DNA of 64,000 nt, from NCBI RefSeq assembly GCF_029338395.1, contig NZ_CP119812.1, forward strand, positions 62,001 to 126,000, read 5' to 3'. Each line of letters starts with the position of its first letter. Position 1 is the first letter of the stretch. The translations under genes and the position numbers were made by a program. This document shows positions 57,102-64,000 of the stretch, one piece after another. Source of the stretch: Halorussus caseinilyticus (GTDB lineage: Archaea > Halobacteriota > Halobacteria > Halobacteriales > Haladaptataceae). The notes under the pieces were generated by a model. That model saw only the letters and a list, made by a program, of their open reading frames with translations, had not been told where the DNA came from and ran no database searches.

Positions 57102-57305
57102 CGGGTCGCTTCTTTGTTTAGTTTCTCTTGTCCGGCGAACTTCGTCACTTCGTCTCCATCTACCACAATTTTCATTTCGCCTTGTATGGTTCCGGGAAGG
57201 AGACTTCCATCAGATTCTAGATTTCTAAATCCGATTGAAACGATACAGCTTGTCAAATATTCATAAAATTAAGCGAGTTCATTGTAGGATGTTGGTTGTT
57301 CTTTT
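57102..57305 (-). pseudogene. Out-of-frame upstream remnant of the second toxin
   Basis: Another frame (57256-57120) reads VDGDEVTKFAGQEKLNKEA, which would join smoothly to the start of the 640-residue ORF (DPMRQDSDDDG) after a small frame change. It supports a longer ancestral gene, broken by an indel near 57115. Confidence 0.45.
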
Positions 57306-57920
57306 TCACTCTGGAAGATTCCACTCGTCAGAAGAAACTACGTTGTCGATTAATTCCGGTAGGTTTTCCCGCTTATATTCTAACCAGTCTACAAGCTTTC
57401 CCTGAGTTGACTTAGTAATTAGCTCCTCATTTTCACCAGCAGCCAGAACTGTAGTACTGAAGATCGCTTGTACACTCATGATGGGGCCCTCTGCGAAATG
57501 AGCGTTCGGATTCCCTACTTCACGGTAAACCTTTTCAGCGGAATCATACGCCCTAGTAGCACCTTCAAGGCCCGCAACTAATCGAAAATCGCCAATAAAT
57601 TCATGCCAAACACCACGTTCAGCTTGGTCAGGAGGATGTGTCGGCTCAGGTCTTTCCCTCATGCGTGCTGCGTATTCCTCTGCGAGTTGGATACCAAGTT
57701 GAGCAGCAAATCGGCACTGCCGATTTTGATCGGCAAGCCGATAGCAGAGGCACGCTTTAAATAACATCCGTAATTCCATTGCCCAACTAGCAGAACCGAA
57801 CCATTGTCCGGCCTCCTCAAAGCTAGCTTGAACGTAGGTATCTCCAGCAACACCAAACCTACGGTCCTTTGCAAGAGATGTTGCTTCCTCTTCTAGTTCG
57901 CTACGACGGTTAGTTGTCAT
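57306..57920 (-). CDS. TPR-like immunity protein, paralogue 2
   Basis: A 204-residue all-helical, acidic protein. It shares with its neighbour at 58067 the patterns CYRL, HEFIGDFRLVAG, AYDSAEKVYREVGNP.AH and DWLEYKRENLPELID. The start ATG overlaps the TAA of a lost toxin tail (TAATG), so it was the immunity gene of that toxin. Likely cytoplasmic and binds a toxin tip. Confidence 0.55.
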   Translation of the reverse strand: MTTNRRSELEEEATSLAKDRRFGVAGDTYVQASFEEAGQWFGSASWAMELRMLFKACLCYRLADQNRQCRFAAQLGIQLAEEYAARMRERPEPTHPPDQAERGVWHEFIGDFRLVAGLEGATRAYDSAEKVYREVGNPNAHFAEGPIMSVQAIFSTTVLAAGENEELITKSTQGKLVDWLEYKRENLPELIDNVVSSDEWNLPE

Positions 57921-57997
57921 TAGCAGTTAACCTCCTCTAACGGGTCGTCTTTGTAGTTTCTTGCGGCGTCCTCTGCCTTATCAGCACTGTCGAAGAA
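57920..57997 (-). pseudogene. 25-codon tail of a lost toxin tip
   Basis: In frame after a TAG, the text reads FFDSADKAEDAA and ends KDDPLEEVNC, then TAA. It resembles the end of the 1468-residue toxin (FYKTIDDAEKDI ... NNVDC). Its stop overlaps the start of the immunity gene, so the rest of the toxin was deleted while the junction survived. Confidence 0.6.
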
Positions 57998-58066
57998 CTA
58001 TATCAGCTATCGTTTTAGTGTTGATATAGTGGTGAGGACATATTGGGTATACAAATTTCTATAAAT

Positions 58067-58687
58067 CTATTCCGATTGAGAAATGAGCTTGTCAAAGGCA
58101 TCCGGGAGGTGTTCTTGTTTGTATTTAACCCATTCACTAAATGTCATCTCTTGCATTATTTTTCTCCAATTCTCGACATCACCATCAGATTCGTGGAGAA
58201 TCTGTTCAAAAAATTCGACTAACCAGATGTGTTCTTGTTCACGATGCGCTAGTGGTGGGTCTCCCTCTTCAAAGTATATTTGCTCCGCCCGTTCATACGC
58301 AGACACTTTCTCGGTGAGAATACCAACTACTCGGAAATCGCCAATGAACTCGTACCATGCGGCGTACCGCGCTCTATCGTAAGCAGTAGTACCACCGATA
58401 TTTTTTGTTCTATCAAGTAACTCTTCTGCAATGAGTACACCTTGCTGGCATCGATTCCTTGCACGGTCAGTACAACCACCAAGTCGATAACAGGTTGCAG
58501 CATTAAGAAGATAATATTCGCCATGGCTCACGTTCTTCCCACGATGGGTAGGGGGCCAGTCGGCTAAGTAAATATATGCGGCAGCAGTATAGCACTCACC
58601 TGCTTCAACGAAATCGCCATTTTCTCGATGTTGTTGTGCGGCCTGTTCATGCTCATGTGCTTTGTTGAAAGACATGTATTCACTCAA
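58067..58687 (-). CDS. TPR-like immunity protein of the 1468-residue toxin
   Basis: A 206-residue helical protein (AAQQHRENGDFVEAGECYTA, AWYEFIGDFRVVGILTEKV, WVKYKQEHLPDAFDKLIS) starting seven bases after the toxin stop (GTG; an in-frame ATG at 58675 is also possible). Helical hairpin repeats look TPR-like. No secretion signal, so it would protect inside the producing cell. Confidence 0.6.
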   Translation of the reverse strand: MSEYMSFNKAHEHEQAAQQHRENGDFVEAGECYTAAAYIYLADWPPTHRGKNVSHGEYYLLNAATCYRLGGCTDRARNRCQQGVLIAEELLDRTKNIGGTTAYDRARYAAWYEFIGDFRVVGILTEKVSAYERAEQIYFEEGDPPLAHREQEHIWLVEFFEQILHESDGDVENWRKIMQEMTFSEWVKYKQEHLPDAFDKLISQSE

Positions 58688-58693
58688 AGGTAG

Positions 58694-61600
58694 TTAGCAG
58701 TCAACGTTATTGTCTTCGTCATACACTACTTCTTTGTCGTTCTTTGGGATATCCTTTTCTGCATCGTCAATCGTTTTATAGAACCCTCCGTCATTACCTG
58801 TAAGAACCGTGCGTAATACGTGATACGCATCAGATACAGTATCGGCGACGGCCATGATAACCTTATTCGGGCCGAGTCGAAGTATATAGTATCGCTGTTG
58901 ACCCGCATCAACGATTTTTGTTGGATTTTTCAATATTTCTCGAAGTGTCGGGACCTTATCGATTGGTTTAGACTCACGAAGTGAGTGTTCAGGATTATCG
59001 TGCTTCGTTATATCGATTGTATCATCACAATCCTCGTTATATACTGGCTGTTCACTCGCCGCCATTATCGTGCCACCGACAATCGAAATCACGATTTCTT
59101 CGAGGTAGTCGGTCTTGCCGATGACAGTGTAGTCGCCCTCGCCGTGCTTGTGGACCGTCGGATTGTTCTGCAGGACCTGCTGAAGTTCGGCTTCGGTAAT
59201 ACTCGTCGTCTGGGCGATGTACTGCCAGCCATGCCCGCGAACCACCTGCGCACCTGTCCGTGGGTCTGTCCCGGTCTCGGCCGCGCCCGTCGGGAGCGTC
59301 ACCGTCGTCGCTAACGCGGTTTCGCTCACCGGATACTGCGCTTCAACGCCTGTCACGGGTTCGTTCCTGACGGTCTCACCGCTCGCCGAAATATACTCGT
59401 TGGTGACGTACGCGCCGCCTGCGGCGACACCTAATCCGAGGAGGGCCGCCGGAATCCGAACTACTTCGTCCGGTATCAAATCAGGTGAGGGTAGCGACCC
59501 AGCGGTCCCGACTGCGACACCGGCCGCCGCGAGTTCTGCGCCAGCGCCCTCCGTCACGTCGATGAGTACGACGCGCTCGTTGCCGTGGGCGTCCGTGACG
59601 TTCACCCAGTATCGGTCCGGTGGTTCGTTGAGCAGTCCGTGGTCGTCGAACTCGACTCGGTAGTCGTCGCTAGCCTGTTTCGTGACTGTCGCCTTGCTCG
59701 CGTTCCAATACGCCGAGTCGAGGATACTGTCCGGCGCGTAGCGCGGCTTCGACCGCACTGTCACTGCAGACTGGTCGCTGACAGTAAACGCGATGTGTTC
59801 TTTGAAGTTGTCCGAGTAGATGTCAGAGACTCCCGGCGGATTGTCCTCTATCCAGATACGTGGGTCCGACGAGTCGCGGAACCCGTCGCCGTCGGTGTCC
59901 GCGTCCAAGACCTCGCTGTGCCAGATTCGTCGCTCCTCGTAATCGGAAAGCCCGTCACTATCGGTATCGAACGCTGTCGGGTTACTCTGAAGCTCGAAAT
60001 ATCCGCCATCGACGTACCGCGGGATGTAGCCTGCCACTTCCTCGCCGTCCGACAGTCCGTCCCCGTCCGTGTCGGCGTCGTACGGGTCGGTGGACACGCG
60101 CCCGGTCCCGGTCTTGACGCCGAGTTGCTCTAACCCGTTCGTCAGGCCGTCGCCGTCACTGTCGCGTTTCACCTCGACACTCGCCTTTCCGGGACTCGTG
60201 CCTGCGAGGTTCTCGGTGTGAATCCAGACGGATACCTGCTGGCCGTCGGGATTCTCGAACGTCTCGTCGATGTAGGCGTGGTCGGTGTTTCGCTCGCCGT
60301 CGTCGCCCGACAACTCCAAGACGGTCCGCGTTTCCGACCCGACCGACACGGCGACTTCCACACTCGCGTTCGATTCTTCCGCGAACGCGATAATCGGCAT
60401 CGTGAACGTGACTTCGACCGTATCCGACGGAATCGTGAGCGACTTCTCGTTATCAGACGGGTCGAACTGCTTGGGCGGCGACGGGTCACTCGTTCCCTCG
60501 TCGTCATCGTCATCATCGTCGTCACTGTCGTCATCGTCGTCGCCGTCTCCACCGTTCACGGGACATTCGCCGTTATCCGGGAAGCGCGGACCTGTACACG
60601 CCGCGCTCACGTCGTCGGAGTAGAACAGCGACGAGTTCTGGCCGATGACTGCGCGGCCTGCGCCGGTCGAACACGACCCCGTGCAGTTCCACCCTGAGAG
60701 GTCACTGAACGACTCGTTCAGCGCGTATTTGGGCTTGGGTTTCGCACGTTTCTGCATGTAGTTCTGCCATGCGGTCTGGTTCATGGCGACGAACGTCGAG
60801 AAGTGCGGGGTCGTCCCCGTCACCGAGTCGTTTTCGGCGTCCACTTCCGAGGGGAGTTTGACGTACGTCTGCAGTTCGGGGTCGTAGGTGTAGACCGCTA
60901 AGTCCGACTCGTCGCCGACCGCCTGCTCGTCGTAGTCGATGGAGAGGTTCGCTTGCTCGAACTCGGCGTCTGCATCCACATCGAGAACTTCCGATGCGGA
61001 GGCGTTGGCGACCGTTCCGGTCTGAATCCGGTCGTTGGTCTCGTTCTGAATCGTTACCGTGTCCGCGACGTTGCCTTCGCCCGAGATGTTCACCGCCGCG
61101 CCCACCGACTCGTTTGTCGTCTCGGTCGCAAACGTTTCGTTCCCGTCCAACACGCCGTCGCCGTCGGTGTCCGCCACAGTTGGGTCGGTGCCGACTGCGT
61201 ACTCGTCGGGGTCGCGCAAGCCGTCGCTGTCGGTGTCCGGTTCCAGTGGGTCGGTCCCGTTGGCGAGTTCCGCCGAATCGTTCAACGTGTCGCCGTCGGT
61301 GTCGTTTTCGACGGGGTTGGTGTTCGCGGCCTGTTCGCGGCGGTTCGACAGCGAGTCGTTGTCGAGGTCTTCGGCCGGGTCTCGAACCGTGTCGTTGTCG
61401 GTATCATTCGTGAGCGGGTCGATACCCCGGAACTGGAGTTCGAAGCCGTCCCGCAAGTCGTCGCCGTCGGTGTCGTTGTCCAGCGGGTCGAGACCGAACC
61501 GGTACGCCTCGTAGACCGTCTCCCCGTCGCTATCGAAGTCCTCCGCCCCGTCAGTCACGTTGTTCCCCGACTCGTTGAACGAAGTCCGCGACGCGTTGCT

Positions 61601-63100
61601 GTCCGGCCCCAAGGGGTCGGTTCCCGTCACGTTCAACTCGTAGAAGTCCGGCAACCCATCGCCGTCGAGACGGAGTACATCCCGGCCGACAGTTGCGTTC
61701 TCGCCGCCGTACTCCGGCGACCACCGCCGGTTCGGGTCGGTTGCCGCGACCGTGATGCGGTTGACCTGCCGCGAGAGGGTGACGTTCGTCTCGAAGGTCC
61801 CAATCGCGCCCGGCGTGGTGTTCACCGACAGATTGAGCGTCCGGTTCGCGCCGTTCAACGACAGCGACAACGCGAGTTCGTGGCCTCGAACGTCGAACAC
61901 GCGGCCGCGAACCGCGTAGGTGACGTTCTCCTCGTGGGGCATGTCCTCGCGGGTGGTGATGGTGACGTTCGGGGTGGCGGCGAGGTCGAGTACGTCGAGG
62001 GCTTGCTGGGCGTGAATCCACGCGACGCGGTACTGGCTGATGGCGGTATGCTGTTGGCCGCGCGCGCGGAACCGCTCGGCGCGCTCGACTGCTCGGCGCG
62101 CTCCGGAGATGTTCTCTGCGACGGCTTGCTGGTCGAACGAGACGTTCCGGTCGCGAAGCGTGCGCGAGTCGGTCGGCGTCCGCGATAGCGGTCGCCGCGA
62201 GGCGTTCGTCCGACCGCACCAGTAGTTTCGTGACGCTCGGCGCGAACTGCGGGGTGTACTCGCTTCCTTATCGCGCTCGAACAACTGGGCGGAGGTGGTA
62301 CGGTTGGCGTCGAGAACGTAGTCGAGTGATTCGTTGAGTTCGCGGAGGGCTTGGCGGCGGTGGTCATCGGCGGAGCTACCGGGCGCGTCGAACTCGGTAG
62401 TCTGGAGGGCGTCGATGGCGGCAAGCCGGTAGTCGGCGGCCGACGCATTCTCGCGGATAGAGACGTTGAGAGTCGCGTTCGCCAGTGGTTCGCTCCGATT
62501 ACGGAGCGCCGACCGATTCGTAGGCGGTAGCGGGGCTTGCCCGTTCTTCGCCCATTCGGGCGGCCCGCGTTTGTCCGCGTTCGAGTTCCCGCCCTTGTTC
62601 GGCACCCACGACGGCGGCCCCGCGTGCGGTGGCGGTCCCTGACCGGGGTTCTCCGGCGGTCCCTGTCCGGGATTCTCCGGCGGGCCTTGGCCGGGGTTCT
62701 CGGGTGGTCCTTGCGTCTTGTTCTCCGGCGGACCTTGGCCGGGGTTTTCGGGCGGTCCCTGCGTTTTGTTCTTTGGCGGTCCCTGTCCGGGGTTTTCCGG
62801 TGGGCTTTGGCCGGGCGTGGTCGTCTCATTCCCGGCCGTCGTCGTGGTCGCGGTCGTGGTCGTGGTCTTCGACGGTCCGTTCCCCTTGCCGTTCCCCGGT
62901 CCGTTTCCGTTGCCGTTGCCGGGGGTGTCGGGGAAGACCTCGTGGCCTGCGATAGTGGTGGCGAGCGACGAGAGCGACGGGAGGTCGGCGTCGGACTGGG
63001 AGGGTGGCGAGTCGAGGGCGGCAGTCGCGGGCGTTACTGTCGCCGTGACGATGAGGATGGAGAAGGCGACGGCGAGAATCTGCTGGCTCCGAGCGTTCAT
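58694..63100 (-). CDS. Secreted polymorphic toxin with TSP3-like repeats
   Basis: A 1468-residue protein. Order: signal peptide (~1-28); a Pro/Gly linker of repeats such as ENPGQGPP (~65-165); a helical region (~200-380); beta domain; TSP3-like calcium repeats at ~520-690 and ~1020-1130 (DTDGDGLSDGEE, DTDSDGLSDYEE); one hydrophobic stretch near 1270 (PAALLGLGVAAGGAYVTN); a pre-toxin part (GHGWQYIAQTTSI); and a tip of ~110 residues (HSLRESKPIDKV, YYILRLGPNKVIMAVADTV, FYKTIDDAEKDI). The tip has the layout of BECR-type nucleases. A segment at ~62165-62260 is out of frame relative to the rest and very basic. Confidence 0.7.
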   Translation of the reverse strand: MNARSQQILAVAFSILIVTATVTPATAALDSPPSQSDADLPSLSSLATTIAGHEVFPDTPGNGNGNGPGNGKGNGPSKTTTTTATTTTAGNETTTPGQSPPENPGQGPPKNKTQGPPENPGQGPPENKTQGPPENPGQGPPENPGQGPPENPGQGPPPHAGPPSWVPNKGGNSNADKRGPPEWAKNGQAPLPPTNRSALRNRSEPLANATLNVSIRENASAADYRLAAIDALQTTEFDAPGSSADDHRRQALRELNESLDYVLDANRTTSAQLFERDKEASTPRSSRRASRNYWCGRTNASRRPLSRTPTDSRTLRDRNVSFDQQAVAENISGARRAVERAERFRARGQQHTAISQYRVAWIHAQQALDVLDLAATPNVTITTREDMPHEENVTYAVRGRVFDVRGHELALSLSLNGANRTLNLSVNTTPGAIGTFETNVTLSRQVNRITVAATDPNRRWSPEYGGENATVGRDVLRLDGDGLPDFYELNVTGTDPLGPDSNASRTSFNESGNNVTDGAEDFDSDGETVYEAYRFGLDPLDNDTDGDDLRDGFELQFRGIDPLTNDTDNDTVRDPAEDLDNDSLSNRREQAANTNPVENDTDGDTLNDSAELANGTDPLEPDTDSDGLRDPDEYAVGTDPTVADTDGDGVLDGNETFATETTNESVGAAVNISGEGNVADTVTIQNETNDRIQTGTVANASASEVLDVDADAEFEQANLSIDYDEQAVGDESDLAVYTYDPELQTYVKLPSEVDAENDSVTGTTPHFSTFVAMNQTAWQNYMQKRAKPKPKYALNESFSDLSGWNCTGSCSTGAGRAVIGQNSSLFYSDDVSAACTGPRFPDNGECPVNGGDGDDDDDSDDDDDDDDEGTSDPSPPKQFDPSDNEKSLTIPSDTVEVTFTMPIIAFAEESNASVEVAVSVGSETRTVLELSGDDGERNTDHAYIDETFENPDGQQVSVWIHTENLAGTSPGKASVEVKRDSDGDGLTNGLEQLGVKTGTGRVSTDPYDADTDGDGLSDGEEVAGYIPRYVDGGYFELQSNPTAFDTDSDGLSDYEERRIWHSEVLDADTDGDGFRDSSDPRIWIEDNPPGVSDIYSDNFKEHIAFTVSDQSAVTVRSKPRYAPDSILDSAYWNASKATVTKQASDDYRVEFDDHGLLNEPPDRYWVNVTDAHGNERVVLIDVTEGAGAELAAAGVAVGTAGSLPSPDLIPDEVVRIPAALLGLGVAAGGAYVTNEYISASGETVRNEPVTGVEAQYPVSETALATTVTLPTGAAETGTDPRTGAQVVRGHGWQYIAQTTSITEAELQQVLQNNPTVHKHGEGDYTVIGKTDYLEEIVISIVGGTIMAASEQPVYNEDCDDTIDITKHDNPEHSLRESKPIDKVPTLREILKNPTKIVDAGQQRYYILRLGPNKVIMAVADTVSDAYHVLRTVLTGNDGGFYKTIDDAEKDIPKNDKEVVYDEDNNVDC

Positions 63101-63328
63101 TGCGGTCGTGTTCTCACCAGCATCTAAAGTGTCTATTGAGTATTATAAAATCTGATACTGAATGGAAGATTCAAATATCAGAGATGAATGAGACCTGTTA
63201 TAGCAGGTAGTTAAATACTGAAAGACTGTTACTCGGTTGCTCGGTCAGTGGTGACGAGTAACGAACCAAGCGGTGGTTTCGCTGAGGGGAATAGTCACGG
63301 CCGGGTGTCGCCCCGCCAGTACCGAACA
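63101..63328. other. Upstream region of the toxin gene
   Basis: AT-rich gap before the MITE remnant; the toxin promoter should lie near 63125-63170, where AGTATTATAAAATCTG occurs. No gene is supported. Confidence 0.4.
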
Positions 63329-63381
63329 GGTGGTGTTAGCAGAATCCGGTCCGCGTCTGTCGGCGAGACGACCACCGATGA
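63329..63381. mobile_element. 53-bp left part of a MITE cut by the IS6 element
   Basis: Starts with the MITE terminus GGTGGTGTTAGCA and matches the complement of 28694-28746 with about five changes, then stops exactly where the IS6 end begins. Confidence 0.7.
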
Positions 63382-64000
63382 GGCACTGTCTAGTTTACCT
63401 CCTCAACCGGTGTGCGTTCATCGAGTGCTTGGTGGGGTCGCTGGAAGTTATAGTAATGGACGAACGACGCAAGCCACTGGCGGACGCTCAGCCGACTGCC
63501 CACCCACGACGAATGGAAGCGGTCAATTCTCATTTTGAGGGTGTGAAACTTTTCGATGTGGTTTCGGTCAACATATTCAAGGTGACCGCTCAATCCTAAT
63601 CGAGAGAGGGCAGTCAGATAGCCTGCGCCATCGACCAGAAACACCGCCTGTGAGCAATCGTGTTTCTGGGTGAGACCGTGGAGGAACGCAGCTGCCGGAT
63701 TGGTGCCATGCCGACCAAACACAGAGACATCAGGCAGCATTTTCATTTCGAGACTGGTTGCTGCGTACACCCAACAACACTTACCGTTAATCCGGACAGC
63801 GGTCTCGTCGACCGCGACCCGCGTCGGCGACGCCGACAGCGGGTCGCCAACGCTGTCGGCCAGCCGATGCACCCAATTCCAGACCGCTCCATGTGTCCGT
63901 TCAACGCCTAATAATCCGAGAATCACTGCTGTTTCTCTGAACGAACATCCGGTAGCGTGGAGACGGACGGCGAGCGCCCTGACGGACGTCGCCGTCCGCT
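63382..64000 (-). mobile_element. IS6-type insertion sequence, continues past the window
   Basis: The end GGCACTGTCTAGTTTAC at 63382 contains the complement of the transposase stop codon. The other end lies outside the window. Confidence 0.8.
63390..64000 (-). CDS. IS6 family transposase, 5' end outside the window
   Basis: A DDE transposase. The visible ~200 residues include VAVDETAVRINGKCCWVYAA (first Asp), FLVDGAGYLTAL (second Asp) and DRNHIEKFHTLKMRIDRFHS (catalytic Glu, in HIEK), then YYNFQRPHQALDERTP. The frame stays open to the right edge (LAVRLHATGCSFRETAVILG), so the start is outside. It moves by replicative cointegrate formation in known IS6 members and can remodel this plasmid-like region. 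Confidence 0.88.
   Translation of the reverse strand, partial: RTATSVRALAVRLHATGCSFRETAVILGLLGVERTHGAVWNWVHRLADSVGDPLSASPTRVAVDETAVRINGKCCWVYAATSLEMKMLPDVSVFGRHGTNPAAAFLHGLTQKHDCSQAVFLVDGAGYLTALSRLGLSGHLEYVDRNHIEKFHTLKMRIDRFHSSWVGSRLSVRQWLASFVHYYNFQRPHQALDERTPVEEVN

Overview
The window comes from a haloarchaeon. It is GC-rich, almost every protein is strongly acidic, several genes look leaderless with a TATA-like box about 25 bases before the start codon, and the gene families are typical of Halobacteria (Orc1/Cdc6 with ORB-type origins, PhiH1-like repressor, DUF58/DUF4129 operon, IS6-type insertion sequence). Two origin-type loci, one decayed and one apparently intact, together with a ParA partition module suggest a megaplasmid, a secondary chromosome, or a chromosome carrying an integrated plasmid.

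Region 1 (1-19.2 kb) is metabolic and cell-surface: the end of a beta-helix surface protein, an amino-acid N-hydroxylase of siderophore type, an amidohydrolase, a Rieske ferredoxin, a p-aminobenzoate set (pabC divergent from pabB-pabA), a VOC protein, a decayed orc1 gene fused to the 3' end of a moxR gene, the DUF4129/DUF58 operon that would normally carry moxR, a secreted metalloprotease, a MATE transporter and a NodU-type carbamoyltransferase. Region 2 (19.2-21.1 kb) is debris: a lipoprotein with a one-base frameshift, a decayed secreted serine protease and zinc-finger-like scraps.

Region 3 (21.1-28.8 kb) is a plasmid backbone: ParA with a small partner, an array of about 14-bp iterons (candidate centromere), Orc1/Cdc6, an ORB origin, a PhiH1-type repressor with a palindromic operator, a PadR-like regulator and small zinc-ribbon or coiled-coil proteins. 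Region 4 (25.3-48 kb) is a large type I-B CRISPR-Cas locus. Four arrays (A1-A4) share one leader family in a nested inverted arrangement: A1 and A2 on the minus strand left of the effector genes, A3 and A4 on the plus strand. A3 lies between the effector module (cas6-cas8b-cas7-cas5-cas3) and the adaptation module (cas4-cas1-cas2). A fifth array, A5, has a different repeat. By count there are 3+59+38+11+7 = 118 spacers.

Region 5 (48.3-54.3 kb, minus strand) encodes two large secreted or membrane-anchored proteins around a small pilin-like two-helix membrane protein. Region 6 (54.6-63.1 kb, minus strand) looks like an archaeal polymorphic toxin-immunity locus: a 1468-residue secreted protein with calcium-binding-type repeats and a variable C-terminal tip, its presumed immunity gene, the 25-codon tail of a lost toxin tip overlapping a second, paralogous immunity gene, and a 5'-truncated second toxin followed by a third, unrelated candidate immunity gene. 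The right edge holds an IS6-type element inserted in a MITE whose full-length relative lies at 28.5 kb. Five sites carrying a 10-bp motif, four of them as 42-bp inverted-end elements, flank the CRISPR region.
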